NCBI RefSeq assembly: GCF_000956595.1
Contig: NZ_JYOO01000013.1
Location: 1 to 64,000, forward strand
Length of the DNA: 64,000 nt
Reading direction: 5' to 3'
From: Priestia aryabhattai B8W22
Lineage (GTDB): Bacteria; Bacillota; Bacilli; Bacillales; Bacillaceae_H
Shown: positions 62,567 to 64,000 of the stretch, one piece after another
How the letters are laid out: every line of letters starts with the position of its first letter
Position numbering within the stretch: position 1 is the first letter of the stretch
Program-made: the position numbers and the translations under genes
The notes under the pieces: generated by a model
What the model was told of the DNA's origin: nothing
Database searches by the model: none
Seen by the model: only the letters and a program-made list of their open reading frames with translations

Positions 62567-63511
62567 TTATTTAGCTACTGCTTTTTTCATTAAATCTGTA
62601 ATGTACGTAAAGAATGCTTCAGCTGTGACATCATATACGACATCTACAGGTCGTCCTTCTTCAGAAATTTCCGTTCTTCCTTGGCTTGGTGTTTCTGTAT
62701 GCACAATACTCGAAACGGTTTTCACCTTCACAAGTGTTGAATTCCCTGTAAACGCTGTTGTGAGTACATCCCACAAATAATATGTTGAATTGGTTTCAAC
62801 GTGCACAAGCGGCGGGCAAGCCGCGTAGCACTGCCCTACAAAGTCTACTCCTTCGTACTTTCTAAGTGAAGCCCACATTTGGCGAATAGCCGGCGTTAAT
62901 GGAACTTGATTTGTGCTTTCTAAAGCAACCATCTCAATTTTAATGCTGCTTTCCCATACTTTTGCTACTGCTTCTGGATCCCAAAAAGCATTCCACTCAG
63001 CCGTTCCATCATGTTCAGGCTCCTGCACATTTCCTACTTCTTGAAATGTACCTCCCATCCACACTAACTTATCAATTTTCTCTTCTATTTCCGGCGCTTT
63101 TTCAAGTGCTCTTGCTAAATCAGTTAGCGGTCCTGTAAATAATAAAGTCGTTTTTCCGGCTGTGTGCTGCAATGTTTCAATTAAATGATCATGAGCAGGC
63201 AGCTGACTTATTTTTGTTTGCACTTCCCCTTTTTCATTTAAAATCGGCAGTGCATCTACATAGAACGTATGCATGCGCCATTCTTTTGGAAATGGATTCA
63301 TACCGCGTGAAGTAGATTTGGCTACCTCGACATCATAACTTCCAAAACGATCAATAATTTTTTGGCTTGCGCTGATACCTGGCTCTAAGTATCCGTCAGC
63401 AGGAATAACAGATACCCCCGTTACCTTTACATCGTCCATTTGCAGCAGTAAAAAAAGGGATACTAAATCATCAATCCCTGCATCATGGTTAAAATATATG
63501 TTTGTGCTCAT
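62567..63511 (-). CDS. Inosine-uridine preferring nucleoside hydrolase family protein
   Basis: 314 aa. The Ca2+-binding start of the family, DxDxxxDD, reads NHDAGIDD here, so the first Asp is Asn. LLFTGPLTDLARAL and the second half, with EWNAFWDPEAV and the SSIVHTE region, are present. Hydrolyses ribonucleosides to base and ribose in the cytosol; substrate not known. Single gene. Confidence 0.8.
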   Translation of the reverse strand: MSTNIYFNHDAGIDDLVSLFLLLQMDDVKVTGVSVIPADGYLEPGISASQKIIDRFGSYDVEVAKSTSRGMNPFPKEWRMHTFYVDALPILNEKGEVQTKISQLPAHDHLIETLQHTAGKTTLLFTGPLTDLARALEKAPEIEEKIDKLVWMGGTFQEVGNVQEPEHDGTAEWNAFWDPEAVAKVWESSIKIEMVALESTNQVPLTPAIRQMWASLRKYEGVDFVGQCYAACPPLVHVETNSTYYLWDVLTTAFTGNSTLVKVKTVSSIVHTETPSQGRTEISEEGRPVDVVYDVTAEAFFTYITDLMKKAVAK

Positions 63512-63628
63512 TTCTCTTCTCCTCTTTTCTATGTATTGCTACCTAATAGCTATACCGCTATTTTATAATGAAATGGCCTCTTTCGTAATCAAAGTATTAG
63601 GAACTTCTTTTACTATTTTCTATAATGG

Positions 63629-63677
63629 GTATAGAAATAAGGTAATCTATGTATAGATATATACATCTCAGTATAGA
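63629..63677 (+). promoter_or_regulatory. Triple GTATAGA repeat upstream of yhfP
   Basis: GTATAGA occurs at 63629-63635, 63651-63657 and 63671-63677, at 22- and 20-base intervals, the last just before the ribosome site. The middle copy is part of a palindromic GTATA-GATA-TATAC. Possible operator for a regulator of the oxidoreductase gene. Confidence 0.35.
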
Positions 63678-63690
63678 AAGGAGAAATAAA

Positions 63691-64000
63691 ATGGGGCAAT
63701 CATTTTCAGCATTAATGGTAGATAAAACAGGTGAAGAACAAGTGGAGGCTTCTGTCCAAGAACTGACGCTAAACGATTTGCCAGAAGGCGATGTACTCAT
63801 TCGCGTGCATTATTCAGGGGTGAATTATAAAGATAGCTTAGCCAGCATCGCAAACGGCAATATTGTGACAAGCTATCCTTTTGTTCCAGGGATTGACCTA
63901 GCAGGAGTCGTTGTATCTTCTGACAGCCCTGATTTTAAAGAAGGTGATCGTGTCATCGCAACAAGCTATGACATTGGCGTATCGCACTTTGGAGGCTACA
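63691..64000 (+). CDS. yhfP: Quinone oxidoreductase / acrylyl-CoA reductase, YhfP-like (5' part)
   Basis: The first 103 residues before the window ends. SALMVDKTGEEQVEASVQEL, VLIRVHYSGVNYKDSLA and FVPGIDLAGVVVSSD are the N-terminal GroES-like domain of the zinc-lacking MDR family YhdH/YhfP; the nucleotide-binding half is outside. RBS AGAAAGGAG precedes the ATG. Family enzymes reduce 2-enoyl compounds with NADPH. Confidence 0.85.
   Translation, partial: MGQSFSALMVDKTGEEQVEASVQELTLNDLPEGDVLIRVHYSGVNYKDSLASIANGNIVTSYPFVPGIDLAGVVVSSDSPDFKEGDRVIATSYDIGVSHFGGY

Noticed and set aside
1-64000. Prophage, insertion sequence, integrative element or rRNA
   Set aside because: No transposase, integrase, phage structural gene, flanking inverted ends or rRNA sequence was seen; gene order is that of a conserved chromosomal region.

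Overview
The window reads as chromosomal DNA of a low-GC, spore-forming Bacillaceae species, most like Priestia (Bacillus) megaterium. Evidence for this is strong AAGGAGG-type ribosome binding sites, frequent GTG and TTG starts, many intrinsic terminators, spore genes (an alpha/beta-type small acid-soluble spore protein, YhaL, YheC/YheD ATP-grasp proteins, two YjcZ-type mini-proteins), and gene content that follows the Bacillus subtilis yha/yhe/yhf/yhg/hem region. No phage, insertion sequence, CRISPR array or rRNA was seen. Species and B. subtilis comparisons are from memory, not from a search.

Layout. 0-5 kb: a YesN/YesM-like two-component system and a sugar-binding lipoprotein. The lipoprotein gene has an 11-bp direct repeat at 22-bp period in front of it that fits an AraC-type regulator. 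5-14 kb: a class B penicillin-binding protein, a TetR regulator (YhgD-like), then hemY-hemH-hemE and the class A PBP gene pbpF. hemY carries a one-base frameshift in an A8 run. 14-21 kb: heme monooxygenase HmoB, a YhfA-like transporter, a PAP2 phosphatase, an M20 amidohydrolase and ecsC/ecsB/ecsA, with ecsC inverted relative to B. subtilis. 21.3-21.7 kb: a 68-70-bp periodic repeat ending in a plus-strand terminator, with no recognised gene. 22-33 kb: hit, an OatA-like acyltransferase, ElaA/PadR, serC, trpP with a TRAP-type GAG/TAG leader, yhaH, hpr (scoC), yhaI, mini-proteins, prsA, yhaL and yhaM.

33-42 kb: a YhaPQ-type ABC exporter, an HU paralogue, an enoyl-CoA hydratase with an acyl-CoA ligase, hemZ, yhaX and yheA. 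Two copies of a 320-340-bp dispersed repeat flank most of this block. 42-50 kb: a five-gene sporulation operon with four YheC/YheD ATP-grasp paralogues and yheE, then a PucR-type regulator, the shared sugar-import ATPase MsmX and a zinc-ribbon protein. 50-64 kb: a spore-protein gene whose leader holds a tRNA-like element ending in an encoded CCA, a CNNM/CorC protein, a dPGM, the thiamine operon tenI-thiO-thiS-thiG-thiF-thiD under a TPP riboswitch, paired crcB genes, the cystine importer tcyABC, a nucleoside hydrolase and the 5' end of yhfP.

Functional links. The sugar-binding lipoprotein has no ATPase beside it and is a natural client of MsmX. HemY, HemH, HemE, HemZ and HmoB cover late heme synthesis and heme breakdown. 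PrsA, Hpr and the Ecs transporter bear on secretion and exoenzyme control. The strongest candidates for something undescribed are the tRNA-like element in the spore-protein leader (50285-50360), the periodic repeat transcript between ecsA and hit (21358-21725), and the doubled YheD/YheC ATP-grasp operon (42449-47658).
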